NCBI GenBank assembly: GCA_963784065.1
Contig: CAWAQA010000002.1
Location: forward strand, 248,001 to 312,000
Origin: CAWAQA01 sp963784065
GTDB lineage: Bacteria > Acidobacteriota > Vicinamibacteria > Vicinamibacterales > UBA2999
Direction: 5' to 3'
Length of the DNA: 64,000 nucleotides
The notes below the pieces were generated by a model, which was not told the DNA's origin, did not search any database, and was given only the letters and a program-made list of their open reading frames with translations. The position numbers and the translations under genes are program-made. This document shows, piece by piece, positions 31,155 through 39,653 of this stretch; positions within the stretch are counted from its first letter, which is position 1, and each line of letters starts with the position of its first letter.

Positions 31155-31694
31155 ATGTCCCGTATCGGAAAGAAACCAATCACGCTTCCCAAAGGGGTGA
31201 CGGTCGCTATCGCGGCCGACGCAGTCGAGGTGCAGGGCCCGAAGGGCAAGCTGCGGCAGCGCATCCCGCCCGGCATCGTGTTCGCGCAGGAGGACGGCGG
31301 GGTCGTCGCCCGGCTCGAGCGCGACGAAAACGCGTTGCGCAAGTTTCACGGCCTGGCGCGCAGCCTCGTGGCCAACGCCGTGACCGGCGTCACCGAGGGC
31401 TTCAAGAAGGAGCTCGACATCGTCGGCGTCGGGTACCGCGCCGAGCTCAAGGGCAAGCAGGTGGTGTTCGCGCTCGGCTACTCGCACCCGGTGGTCTTCG
31501 ATATTCCGGCCGGCATCGACATCGCGGTGGACAAGCAGACGCACATCACCGTGACCGGGGTGGACCGGCAGCTCGTCGGTCAGGTCGCGGCCAACATCCG
31601 CCGGATGCGCAAGCCGGATCCCTACAAGCAGAAGGGCGTCCGCTACACCGGCGAAGTGCTGAAGAAGAAGGTCGGGAAGACCGGAGCGAAGTAG
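31155..31694 (+). CDS. rplF: 50S ribosomal protein L6
   Basis: 179 residues: MSRIGKKPITLPKGVTVAIA, VEVQGPKGKLRQRIPP and, in the second domain, TVTGVDRQLVGQVAANIR and RKPDPYKQKGVRYTGE. Canonical length. Confidence 0.98.
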   Translation: MSRIGKKPITLPKGVTVAIAADAVEVQGPKGKLRQRIPPGIVFAQEDGGVVARLERDENALRKFHGLARSLVANAVTGVTEGFKKELDIVGVGYRAELKGKQVVFALGYSHPVVFDIPAGIDIAVDKQTHITVTGVDRQLVGQVAANIRRMRKPDPYKQKGVRYTGEVLKKKVGKTGAK

Positions 31695-31800
31695 CGGTCT
31701 ACGGTCTCCAGTCTCCGGTGCTCCGGTGGGATGACATGGTGATCGAGGCCTGGGACCGAAGACCGCAGACCGAAGACCGAAGCCGACAAGGTTCAAACTG
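31695..31800. repeat. Spacer rplF-rplR, GGTCTCC heptads with inverted arm
   Basis: GGTCTACGGTCTCCAGTCTC on the left and GACCGAAGACCGCAGACCGA on the right. The tail is GCCGACAAGGTTCAAACTG. Confidence 0.85.
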
Positions 31801-32175
31801 ATGCGTATCAAGACGAAAGAGGATCGGCGCGACCGGATCAAGCACCGCATCCGCAAGCGCGTGCAGGGCAGCGAGTCGCGGCCGCGGCTGACGATCTTCC
31901 GCAGCATCGCGCACATGTACGTGCAGGTCGTGGACGACATGACCGGCCGGACGATCGCGTCGGCGTCGAGCGCCGAGCCCGCCGTGAAGGGCGCCCTGGC
32001 GACGAAGGCGAAGGGCGGCAACGTCGAGGGCGCGAAGGCGATCGGCAAGACCATCGCCGAGCGCCTGCTCGAGAAGGGCGTCAAGCGCGTCGTGTTCGAC
32101 CGCAACGGGTTCCTCTATCACGGCCGCGTCAAGGCTGTCGCCGACGCCGCGCGCGAAGCGGGCCTGGAGTTTTAG
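31801..32175 (+). CDS. rplR: 50S ribosomal protein L18
   Basis: 124 residues: RIKHRIRKRVQGSESRPRLT, a Ser/Ala-rich middle and VVFDRNGFLYHGRVKAVADA-AREAGLEF. It binds 5S rRNA together with L5. rpsE follows after 35 nt with no repeat. Confidence 0.97.
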   Translation: MRIKTKEDRRDRIKHRIRKRVQGSESRPRLTIFRSIAHMYVQVVDDMTGRTIASASSAEPAVKGALATKAKGGNVEGAKAIGKTIAERLLEKGVKRVVFDRNGFLYHGRVKAVADAAREAGLEF

Positions 32176-32210
32176 GTGGCGGGGGCGAGGCTCGAAAGGA
32201 CGGGCCACTG

Positions 32211-32735
32211 ATGGCATTGATGAATCGGACTCGTGAGAAGGTCGACGCGTCGCAGCTGGAGATCAAGGACACCGTGGTGTCCATCAACCGCGTGACGAAG
32301 GTCGTCAAGGGCGGCAAGAACCTGAGCTTCAGCGCGCTCGTCGTCGTCGGCGACGGCCACGGCGTGGTCGGGTTCGGCGTCGGCAAGGCGAAGGAAGTCC
32401 CGTCGGCCATCAAGAAGGGCATCGAGGCGGCGAAGAAGAACCTGATCAAGGTGCCGTTGCGGGGCACGACGATCCCGCACATGGTCGTCGGCAAGTTCGG
32501 CTCGGGCAGCGTGCTGCTGAAGCCGGCGCCGGAAGGCACGGGGCTCATTGCCGGCGGCGCGGTGCGCGCCGTCGTCGAGTCGGCCGGCATCCAGAACGTG
32601 CTGACCAAGTCGCTGGGATCGGCGAACCCGCACAACGTGGTGCGCGCGACCTTTGCCGGCCTCATGGGCCTGAAGGATCCCGCGCTGGTCGCCCGGATGC
32701 GGGGCAAGGAAGAGGGCGAGCTCGTCGGAGTGTAA
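32211..32735 (+). CDS. rpsE: 30S ribosomal protein S5
   Basis: 174 residues: the dsRNA-binding part with LEIKDTVVSINRVTKVVKGG, GVGKAKEVPSAIKKGIEAAK and the C-terminal domain VRAVVESAGIQNVLTKSLGS. It takes part in mRNA proofreading at the A site. rpmD starts 2 nt after its stop. Confidence 0.98.
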   Translation: MALMNRTREKVDASQLEIKDTVVSINRVTKVVKGGKNLSFSALVVVGDGHGVVGFGVGKAKEVPSAIKKGIEAAKKNLIKVPLRGTTIPHMVVGKFGSGSVLLKPAPEGTGLIAGGAVRAVVESAGIQNVLTKSLGSANPHNVVRATFAGLMGLKDPALVARMRGKEEGELVGV

Positions 32736-32737
32736 CC

Positions 32738-32950
32738 ATGGCTAAGAAGGCGGCGAAGGCGAAGCAGTCAAGCGGGAAGCGCCTCAAGGTGACGCTGGTC
32801 CGGAGCACGATCGGCTTCAACGAGACGCAGTTCAAGACGGTCGAGGGCATGGGCCTGCGCCGGATCCGCCACACGGTGGAGCTGCCGGACACACCCGAGA
32901 CGCGCGGCATGATTCACAAGGTCCGTCACCTGGTCGAGGTGGACGAATAG
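32738..32950 (+). CDS. rpmD: 50S ribosomal protein L30
   Basis: 70 residues: a basic lead (MAKKAAKAKQSSGKR), then LKVTLVRSTIGFNETQFKTV and LRRIRHTVELPDTPETRGMI, a complete L30 core. Confidence 0.95.
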   Translation: MAKKAAKAKQSSGKRLKVTLVRSTIGFNETQFKTVEGMGLRRIRHTVELPDTPETRGMIHKVRHLVEVDE

Positions 32951-33064
32951 ACGGTCTCCGGTCTTCGGTCTACGGTCTCCAGCGGGGCGGCTGAAGCCGG
33001 CCCCACGGACGCAGGTAACGACAGCGTAGCGCGGGTCCTTCCGGACCCGCCGGGATAGGCGACG
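32951..33064. repeat. Spacer rpmD-rplO, heptads plus two palindromes
   Basis: GGTCTCCGGTCTTCGGTCTA units are followed by a GGGGCGGCTGAAGCCGGCCC-like palindrome (32984-33004) and GCGGGTCC-TT-CCGGACCCGC (33031-33050). Both repeat classes therefore occur in the same spacer. Confidence 0.8.
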
Positions 33065-33536
33065 ATGGATCTCTCTAATCTCAAGCCCGCCGCGGGCGCG
33101 AAGCACTCGAAGAAGCGCGTGGGGCGCGGCCAGGGCACCGGCCAGGGCGTGCAGGCCGGCCGCGGGCACAAGGGCGCCAAGTCGCGCTCGGGATTCAAGT
33201 TCAAGCGCGGGTTCGAGGGCGGCCAGATGCCGCTGCACCGGCGCATCCCGAAGCGCGGGTTCCACAACCCGTTCAGGACGGAATACGCCGTCGTGAACCT
33301 CGACGTGCTGGCGCAGCGCTTCGAGGCGGGAACGGTGATCACGCCGGAGCTGCTGCTCGAGGCGAGGCTGATTCACAACGGCCGGCGGCCGATCAAGGTG
33401 CTCGCGCCGCGGCGACATCTCGAAGCAGCTGACCGTGCGCGCGCACAAGTTCAGCGGCAAGGCGGCGGAGAAGATCGCGGCGGCCGGCGGGGCGGCGGAA
33501 GTGCTCGCCACCGCGAAACCCGAGGCGGAAGCGTAG
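33065..33536 (+). CDS. rplO: 50S ribosomal protein L15, one frameshift
   Basis: About 157 residues. The N-terminal Gly/Lys-rich extension (MDLSNLKPAAGAKHSKKRVG, GRGQGTGQGVQAGRGHKGAK) and GFEGGQMPLHRRIPKRGF are canonical. An extra C near 33405 separates RRPIKVLA from RGDISKQLTVRAHKFSGKAA. The correct end is the TAG at 33534-33536. Confidence 0.95.
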
Positions 33537-33630
33537 GCCTTTTAGTGAGACGGGCCACAGAGACACGGAGGCACAGAGCTCTTCTCTTGAAAGTCTCTGT
33601 GTCTCTGTGCCTCTGTGGTCGTAGAGAATT
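33537..33630. repeat. Spacer rplO-secY, ACAGAGAC octads with inverted arm
   Basis: GGGCCACAGAGACACGGAGG on the left and GTCTCTGTGTCTCTGTGCCT on the right form a long hairpin around CTCTTCTCTTGAAAG. The period is 8 nt. Confidence 0.85.
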
Positions 33631-35019
33631 ATGGATAACGCGCTGAAAAACCTGTTCGCGGTCACCGACCTGCGCAACCGCGTGCTCTTTACGCTCGCGC
33701 TGCTCGGCGTCTTCCGGGTCGGGGCCTTCATCCCGACGCCCGGCGTGAACGCGGAAGCGCTCGCGATCATGGCCGAGCAGATGGCGAACACCATGTTCGG
33801 CCTCTACAACATGTTTACCGGCGGGCAGCTGTCGCGGGTGACGATCTTCGCGCTCGGCGTGATGCCGTACATCAGCGCGTCGATCATCCTGCAGCTGCTG
33901 ACGGTGGTCTGGCCGACCCTCGAGCGGATCTCGAAGGAAGGCGAGCTCGGGCGGCGCAAGATCACGCAGTACACGCGCTACCTGACGCTCGTGCTCGCCA
34001 TCGTGCAGGCCATGAGCATCGCCGTCTGGCTGGAACGCCAGACGCAGATCGCCGGCGGGCTGCCGCTGGTCTACGACCCGGGCTGGGGCTTCCGGCTGAT
34101 GACGATCCTGACGCTCACCACGGGCACGATGTTCGTGATGTGGCTGGGCGAGCAGATCACGGAGCGCGGCATCGGCAACGGGATGTCGCTCATCATCTTC
34201 GCCGGCATCGTCGTCGGCCTGCCCGGTGCGGTGATCACGACGTTCGACCAGATGCAGACGGGTCAGATCAGCCTGCTGCGCGTGTTGTTCCTGCTCGTGA
34301 TGATGGCGGGCGTGATCGCCGCGATCGTGTTCGTGGAACGCGGGCACCGCCGGATCACGGTTCAGTACGCCAAGCGGGTGGTGGGCCGGCGGCAGTACGG
34401 CGGCTCGAGCACCCACATCCCGCTGAAGGTCAATACCGGCGGCGTCATCCCGGTGATCTTCGCCTCGTCCATCCTGGCGTTCCCGGCCACGCTCGGGCAG
34501 ATGTTCCCGGCGGGCGGGTGGGGCCAGGCGGTGTCCGACCAGCTCTCGATGGGGATGCCGCTCTACAACCTGCTGTACGTCGGGCTGATTATTTTCTTCG
34601 CGTATTTCTACACGGCGATCATCTTCAACCCGGATGACGTCGCGGAGAACATGCGGAAGTACGGCGGGTTCATTCCCGGCATCCGGCCCGGCAAGCGGAC
34701 CGCGGAGTACATCGACACGATCCTGGCGCGGATCACGCTGGTCGGCGCGCTCTATCTGGCGATGGTCGCGCTGCTGCCCGACTTCCTGATCACCGGCTTC
34801 AAGGTCGAGCCGATTCCGTTCATCGGCCCGCAGCTCGACGCGATCACGCCGCAGTGGATCACCAACGGGATGGGATTGACGTTCTACTTCGGCGGCACCT
34901 CGCTGCTCATCGTCGTCGGTGTCGCCATGGACACGGTCCAGCAGGTGGAGTCACAGCTCATCATGAGGCACTACGACGGTTTCATGAAGAAGACTCGGAT
35001 CCGGGGGCGGCGCGGGTAG
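33631..35019 (+). CDS. secY: Preprotein translocase subunit SecY
   Basis: 462 residues and ten membrane segments of the Sec channel. Signatures are the plug region FGLYNMFTGGQLSRVTIFAL, the segment PYISASIILQLLTVVWPTLE, GIGNGMSLIIFAGIVVGLP and the cytoplasmic ribosome-contact loops RRKITQYTRYLT and GRRQYGGSSTHIPLKVN. The stop is immediately followed by the adk ATG. Confidence 0.98.
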   Translation: MDNALKNLFAVTDLRNRVLFTLALLGVFRVGAFIPTPGVNAEALAIMAEQMANTMFGLYNMFTGGQLSRVTIFALGVMPYISASIILQLLTVVWPTLERISKEGELGRRKITQYTRYLTLVLAIVQAMSIAVWLERQTQIAGGLPLVYDPGWGFRLMTILTLTTGTMFVMWLGEQITERGIGNGMSLIIFAGIVVGLPGAVITTFDQMQTGQISLLRVLFLLVMMAGVIAAIVFVERGHRRITVQYAKRVVGRRQYGGSSTHIPLKVNTGGVIPVIFASSILAFPATLGQMFPAGGWGQAVSDQLSMGMPLYNLLYVGLIIFFAYFYTAIIFNPDDVAENMRKYGGFIPGIRPGKRTAEYIDTILARITLVGALYLAMVALLPDFLITGFKVEPIPFIGPQLDAITPQWITNGMGLTFYFGGTSLLIVVGVAMDTVQQVESQLIMRHYDGFMKKTRIRGRRG

Positions 35020-35701
35020 ATGGCCGGCTTGAACGTCATCATGATGGGGCCGCCCGGGGCCGGGAAGGGAACGCAGGCGACGCGCTTCGCGCGGGAGCGC
35101 GGCTTGCTGAAGATTTCGACGGGGGACATCCTGCGCGAGGCGATTCGGGAGCAGAACCCGATCGCCCTGGAAGCCAAGGCCAGGATGGACCGCGGCGAGC
35201 TGGTGGACGACGAGACGATGATTGCCATCGTCGGCGAACGGCTGCTGCGGCCCGATGCGGCGCCGGGGTTCGTGCTCGACGGGTTCCCGCGGACCGTGAC
35301 GCAGGCGCGAGCGCTCGACCAGATCATCGGCGAGCGCGGCAACGGGCCGCTCGTCATCGTCGACGTCGTCGTGCCCGAGGACGAGCTGGTGCGCCGGCTC
35401 GCCGGGCGCCGGATCTGCTCGAAGTGCGGCGTCAACGCGGACCCGTTCGGCGGCGGCAGCGACTGCGGCAAGTGCGGCGGCGAGCTCGTGCAGCGCGTGG
35501 ACGACAACAAGGACATCGTCCTCGAGCGTCTAAAGGTGTATACGCGGGCCACCCGGCCGGTGCTCGAGTATCTACCGCGAGCGGCCGACGTTCCGCGTGG
35601 TGAACGGCGCGCAGGCGCCGGAGCGTGTGGCGCATGAGCTCGACACCATGGTCGACGACGCGGCCCACGTCGGTGCGGCGATATCGAGGACTGGACAGTA
35701 G
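35020..35701 (+). CDS. adk: Adenylate kinase with zinc-type LID, one frameshift
   Basis: About 227 residues. GPPGAGKGTQATRFA is the P-loop, DGFPRTVTQARALD the AMP-site motif and RRLAGRRICSKCG the LID. The LID has CSKCG and CGKCGGE, a four-Cys zinc knuckle that stabilises it. It makes 2 ADP from ATP and AMP. An extra C near 35570 separates RPVLEY from YRERPTFRVVNGAQAPE. It starts at the secY stop, and map starts 2 nt after its own stop. Confidence 0.95.
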
Positions 35702-35703
35702 CC

Positions 35704-36483
35704 GTGATTGTCTGCCGGTCCCAGGGTGAGATCGCGAAGCTTCGGCGGGTGAACCAGCTCGTGGGCCGTATCCTCGCGGAACTGCGCCGGCTGGCGGCGC
35801 CGGGGATGACCACTGCCGAGATCGATCGGGTGGCCGAGGCGCAGGTCCGGGCTGCGGGCGCGGAGCCGGCGTTCAAGGGATACCACGGGTATCCGGCGAC
35901 CATCTGCGCGTCGGTGAACGAGCAGGTCGTGCACGGGATCCCGTCCGACCGCAAGCTGGTCGAGGGCGACATCCTGTCGATCGACATGGGCGCCAAGCTC
36001 GACGGTTTCTACGGCGATTGCGCGGTGACGGTGCCGATCGGGACCGTTGCCCCGGAGGCGGCCGATCTGCTGCGGGTGACCGAGGAGGGGCTGTTCCGCG
36101 GAATCGAGGCGGTCAAGCCGGGCGCGCGGGTGTCGGACATCGGCGCGGCCGTTCAGCAGCACGTCGAGGCGCATGGCTTCTCGGTGGTGCGTGAGTTCGT
36201 CGGGCACGGCATCGGAACCTCGCTGCACGAGGAACCGCAGATCGCGAACTACGGCCCCGGCGGCCGGGGGCCGCGCCTGTCGGAAGGCATGGTGCTCGCC
36301 ATCGAGCCGATGGTGAACGCGGGCAAGCCGGCGGTGAAGGTGCTGTCGGACGGATGGACGGCGGTGACGCGCGACAGCAGCCTGTCGGCGCACTTCGAGC
36401 ACACGGTGGTCGTGACGAAGGAAGGGTGCGAAATCCTGACGTTGCTGGCGCCGCGGGGCGCGTTGGCGATCAGCGAGTCGTGA
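35704..36483 (+). CDS. map: Methionine aminopeptidase, type I
   Basis: 259 residues from a GTG. The five metal ligands are visible in DMGAKLDGFYGD (two Asp), GHGIGTSLHEEP (His), AIEPMVNAG (Glu) and FEHTVVVT (Glu). A second His occurs in CASVNEQVVHGIP. It removes the initiator Met from nascent proteins. Its TGA overlaps the GTG of infA. Confidence 0.97.
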   Translation: MIVCRSQGEIAKLRRVNQLVGRILAELRRLAAPGMTTAEIDRVAEAQVRAAGAEPAFKGYHGYPATICASVNEQVVHGIPSDRKLVEGDILSIDMGAKLDGFYGDCAVTVPIGTVAPEAADLLRVTEEGLFRGIEAVKPGARVSDIGAAVQQHVEAHGFSVVREFVGHGIGTSLHEEPQIANYGPGGRGPRLSEGMVLAIEPMVNAGKPAVKVLSDGWTAVTRDSSLSAHFEHTVVVTKEGCEILTLLAPRGALAISES

Positions 36484-36707
36484 ATCAGGCATCGCGAACG
36501 AGTCACGAGTTACGAACCGTCACCGGCACGGTGACCCAGCAGTTGCCGAGCGGGTTATACCAGGTCGACGTCGAAGGCGCGCGGATTACCGCGCACATCG
36601 GCGGCGGACTGGGGAAAAACTATGTCAGGCTGCTGATCGGCGACCGCGTCCTGATGGAGTTGACGCCTCGGGACCTGACGCGGGGGCGGATTACGAAGAA
36701 ACTGTAA
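36480..36707 (+). CDS. infA: Translation initiation factor IF-1
   Basis: 75 residues from GTG at 36480, which overlaps the map stop by 4 nt. The OB fold is clear (TGTVTQQLPSGLYQVDVEGA, ITAHIGGGLGKNYVRLLIGD, LTPRDLTRGRITKKL). The N-terminal 11 residues (VNQASRTSHEL) are unlike the usual MAKEE. Two initiation-rare features, GTG and overlap, make its output depend on map translation. Confidence 0.93.
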   Translation: MNQASRTSHELRTVTGTVTQQLPSGLYQVDVEGARITAHIGGGLGKNYVRLLIGDRVLMELTPRDLTRGRITKKL

Positions 36708-36795
36708 GGCCCCAGGGTTCAGGGCCCAGGCCCCGGCCGTCAGGCCTGAGGCCACTGAGGCCCGGGCCCTGAGCCCTGAGGCCTGCGAGGAAGAC
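36708..36795. repeat. Spacer infA-rpmJ, CAGGGCY heptads with inverted arm
   Basis: GGCCCCAGGGTTCAGGGCCC on the left and GGCCCGGGCCCTGAGCCCTG on the right; GCGAGGAAGAC supplies the ribosome-binding site for rpmJ. Confidence 0.8.
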
Positions 36796-36909
36796 ATGAA
36801 GGTACGAGCGTCGGTCAAGAAGATTTGTGACAAGTGCAAGGTCGTGCGCCGGCGCGGTGTCGTGCGTGTGATTTGCACCAACGCGAAACACAAGCAACGG
36901 CAAGGCTGA
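36796..36909 (+). CDS. rpmJ: 50S ribosomal protein L36
   Basis: 37 residues: MKVRASVKKICDKCKVVRRR followed by GVVRVICTNAKHKQRQG. The zinc ligands C-x2-C-x12-C-x4-H are all present, so it is the C+ form. GAGGAAG lies just upstream. Confidence 0.97.
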   Translation: MKVRASVKKICDKCKVVRRRGVVRVICTNAKHKQRQG

Positions 36910-36978
36910 GGCGCGACGGCTTGAGACAGCCCTGAGCCCCGGGCCCCGAGGCCTGAGGCCTACGAGGATAGAGAAGTT
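36910..36978. repeat. Spacer rpmJ-rpsM, half of a CAGGGCY element
   Basis: Only the right-arm orientation is clear (GCCCTGAGCCCCGGGCCCCG), ending in CTACGAGGATAGAGAAGTT with GAGGA as Shine-Dalgarno. Confidence 0.6.
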
Positions 36979-37353
36979 ATGGCACGCATCGCAGGCGTAG
37001 ACCTTCCGCGCACCAAGCGCGTCGAGATCGGCCTCACGTATATCTACGGTATCGGCCGGAAGCGCTCGAACGACGTACTGTCGACGGCGGGCGTGAGCCC
37101 CGACATACGCGTGAAGGATCTGTCGGAAGAGGACGTCCGCAAGATCAGCCGTGTGCTCGAGGAGGTTGGTGGCATCGAGGGCGATCTCCGCAAGGAGATC
37201 TCGATGAACATCAAGCGGCTGATGGAGATCGGCTGCTACCGCGGCCTGCGGCACCGCCGCAACCTGCCGGCGCGCGGCCAGCGCACCCGCACCAACGCGC
37301 GCACCCGGAAGGGGCCGCGCAAGGGCGCGGTCGCCAAGAAGAAGACGGTGTAG
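36979..37353 (+). CDS. rpsM: 30S ribosomal protein S13
   Basis: 124 residues: MARIAGVDLPRTKRVEIGLT, YIYGIGRKRSNDVL, CYRGLRHRRNLPARGQRTRT and NARTRKGPRKG. First gene of the alpha block; rpsK follows after 3 nt. Confidence 0.98.
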   Translation: MARIAGVDLPRTKRVEIGLTYIYGIGRKRSNDVLSTAGVSPDIRVKDLSEEDVRKISRVLEEVGGIEGDLRKEISMNIKRLMEIGCYRGLRHRRNLPARGQRTRTNARTRKGPRKGAVAKKKTV

Positions 37354-37356
37354 TTC

Positions 37357-37797
37357 ATGGCGAAGACTGACACAGCGGCAACCGAGAAGAAGGGCGAGGG
37401 CGGCAAGAAGGCCCCGCGCAAGACATTCAAGAAGCGTGGCGAGAAGCGGGTGGTCCACCACGGCTTCGTGCACATCCACGCCTCGTTCAACAACACGCAC
37501 ATCACGATCACCGACACCGAGGGGAACGTGATCGCGTGGTCGAGCGCCGGCGGGATCGGCTTCAAGGGGTCGCGCAAGGGCACGCCGTTCGCGGCCACGC
37601 AGGCGGCGATCAGCGCCGGCAACACGGCCAAGACCTACGGCCTGCGCAGCGTCGAGGTGCGCGTGAAGGGCCCCGGGTCGGGCCGCGAGTCCGCGATCCG
37701 CGCGCTGCAGACGGTGGGCATCGAGGTGAAGTCGATCCGCGACATCACGCCGATTCCGCACAACGGCTGCCGCCCCACGAAGCGTCGTCGCGTCTAG
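37357..37797 (+). CDS. rpsK: 30S ribosomal protein S11
   Basis: 146 residues; a charged N-terminal extension of about 25 residues precedes the canonical core (HIHASFNNTHITITDTEGNV, GFKGSRKGTPFAATQAA, IRDITPIPHNGCRPTKRRRV). Confidence 0.98.
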   Translation: MAKTDTAATEKKGEGGKKAPRKTFKKRGEKRVVHHGFVHIHASFNNTHITITDTEGNVIAWSSAGGIGFKGSRKGTPFAATQAAISAGNTAKTYGLRSVEVRVKGPGSGRESAIRALQTVGIEVKSIRDITPIPHNGCRPTKRRRV

Positions 37798-37811
37798 GAG
37801 AGGATGAGTTA

Positions 37812-38441
37812 ATGGCGAGATATATCGGACCTGTTTGCCGTCTGTGCCGCCGCGAGGGCATGAAGCTGTTCCTCAAGGGCGAGCGCTGCTACACGGAGAA
37901 GTGCGCGATCGAGAAGCGCAACTTCGCGCCCGGGCAGCATGGGAAGACGCGCAAGTCCAAGCTGGCCGGGTACGGCGTGCAGCTCCGCGAGAAGCAGAAG
38001 GTCAAGCGCATTTACGGCGTCCTCGAGGACCAGTTCCGGCGCTACTTCGAGCAGGCCGAGCGCACCCGCGGCATCACGGGCGAGACGCTGCTGCAGCTGC
38101 TCGAACGGCGGCTGGACAACGTCGCCTACCGCCTCGGCTTCGCCACGTCGCGGCCGCAGGCGCGCCAGCTCGTACGCCACGGCCACTTCACGGTGAACGG
38201 CCGCAAGGTGGACATCCCCTCGTTCTCGGTGAAGCCGGGCGACATCGTGGCGGTGCGGCAGAGCAGCCGCAAGAACGCCTCGATCGTCCATGCGATGGAA
38301 GAAGTGAAGGGCCGCGGCGTGCCCGAGTGGCTCTCGTTCGACGCCGCCGAGATGGCGGCGAAGATCGGCTCCATCCCGACGCGCGAGCAGATCAACCTGC
38401 CCGTGCAGGAACAGCTCATCGTCGAGTTGTACACGAAGTAA
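37812..38441 (+). CDS. rpsD: 30S ribosomal protein S4, zinc-type
   Basis: 209 residues from ATG 37812, 14 nt after rpsK. The N-terminus has CRLCRREGMKLFLKGERCYT-EKC, four cysteines as in zinc-binding S4. The S4 RNA-binding domain follows (RRLDNVAYRLGFATSRPQAR, QLVRHGHFTVNGRKVDIPS). S4 often autoregulates the alpha operon. Confidence 0.97.
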   Translation: MARYIGPVCRLCRREGMKLFLKGERCYTEKCAIEKRNFAPGQHGKTRKSKLAGYGVQLREKQKVKRIYGVLEDQFRRYFEQAERTRGITGETLLQLLERRLDNVAYRLGFATSRPQARQLVRHGHFTVNGRKVDIPSFSVKPGDIVAVRQSSRKNASIVHAMEEVKGRGVPEWLSFDAAEMAAKIGSIPTREQINLPVQEQLIVELYTK

Positions 38442-38580
38442 GGTCGAGGCGGCCGGCTTCAGCCGGCCCGACGTCGCATCCGCCGGCCCGCAGCTTTCAG
38501 ACCTGCAGCGGGAGGCCGGCGGAGACAACACGCAGGTCTGGAGGCCGGGGCTGCCGGCCCGTTGGCGAAAGGAAGCATCG
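38442..38580. repeat. Spacer rpsD-rpoA with palindrome and octad hairpin
   Basis: GGCCGGCTTCAGCCGGCC (38451-38468) is followed by arms CAGACCTGCAGCGGGAGGCC and CAGGTCTGGAGGCCGGGGCT. The tail GGCGAAAGGAAGCATCG holds AAGGA for rpoA. Confidence 0.75.
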
Positions 38581-39567
38581 ATGCTCTGGAAAGGTTTTCA
38601 GCGTCCCAAGCGGCTCGAATTCGAGCGCGACACCCTGACGGATCGGTTCGGGCGGTTCTACGCCCAGCCGTTCGAGCGTGGCTTCGGCACGACGATCGGC
38701 AACGCGCTGCGGCGCGTGCTGCTCTCCTCGATCGAGGGCGCGGCGATCACCGCCGTCAAGATTGACGGCGTGCTGCACGAGTTCTCGCCGATTCCCGGTG
38801 TGGTCGAGGACGCCACCGACATCATCCTCAACCTGAAGCAGATCCCGCTGAAGCTGCACGTCGATCACACGAAGACGTTGTACCTGCGCGTGGACAAGCC
38901 CGGCGTCGTGCGCGCCAAGGACATCGAGGCCGACGCCGACGTCGAGATCCTCGAACCCGAGGCGCATATCGCCACGGTGTCGGAAGGCGGCAAGCTGCAC
39001 ATGGAGCTGCGCATGAAGCGCGGCCGCGGCTACGTCTCGGCCGACAAGAACTTCGACGAGGATCTCGGCATCGGCTGGATCCCGGTTGACTCCGTGCACT
39101 CGCCGGTCAAGAAGGTGAACTACCTCGTCGAGGCGGCGCGCCTCGGCCAGACCACGGATTACGACAAGCTGACGATCGACGTCTGGACCAACGGGTCGGT
39201 GACGGCGCGCGACGCGGTGTCGCTTGCGGCAAAGCTGATTCGCGATCACCTGAACATCTTCATCAACCTCGAGGACGCGGGCGACCAGGCGCAGGAAGGC
39301 CAGGCCGAGGCGCCGCGCTCCGGCGCGCTCAACGAGAACCTCGACAAGAGCGTCGAGGAGCTGGAGCTGTCCGTCCGTTCCTACAACTGCTTGAAGAACG
39401 CGAACATCCGGACCATCCGCGAGCTCGTGGGCAAGACCGAGGCCGAGATGCTCAAGACGAAGAACTTCGGCCGCAAGTCGCTGAACGAAATCAAGGAGAT
39501 CCTCGCCAGCATGGGCCTCAGCCTCGGCATGCGGCTCGATCAGCCCGCTTCGGCGCATCAGGATTAA
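38581..39567 (+). CDS. rpoA: RNA polymerase subunit alpha
   Basis: 328 residues. The N-terminal assembly domain shows FGRFYAQPFERGFGTTIGNA-LRRVLLSS. The C-terminal domain, ELSVRSYNCLKNANIRTIRE and FGRKSLNEIKEILASMGLSL, binds UP elements and activators. A linker of about 25 residues (GDQAQEGQAEAPRSGALNEN) joins them. Confidence 0.98.
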   Translation: MLWKGFQRPKRLEFERDTLTDRFGRFYAQPFERGFGTTIGNALRRVLLSSIEGAAITAVKIDGVLHEFSPIPGVVEDATDIILNLKQIPLKLHVDHTKTLYLRVDKPGVVRAKDIEADADVEILEPEAHIATVSEGGKLHMELRMKRGRGYVSADKNFDEDLGIGWIPVDSVHSPVKKVNYLVEAARLGQTTDYDKLTIDVWTNGSVTARDAVSLAAKLIRDHLNIFINLEDAGDQAQEGQAEAPRSGALNENLDKSVEELELSVRSYNCLKNANIRTIRELVGKTEAEMLKTKNFGRKSLNEIKEILASMGLSLGMRLDQPASAHQD

Positions 39568-39653
39568 TCGGGCTTCGGACTCCGGGCTTCGGGCTGCGGG
39601 CATTGGTGGCCTGGCAGCCTGGAGCCCGGAGCCTGTAGCCGACAGGGAACGTC
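39568..39653. repeat. Spacer rpoA-rplQ, GGGCTTC/GGACTCC heptads with inverted arm
   Basis: GGGCTTCGGACTCCGGGCTT on the left pairs with CCTGGAGCCCGGAGCCTGTA on the right. The tail is GCCGACAGGGAACGTC. Confidence 0.85.
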
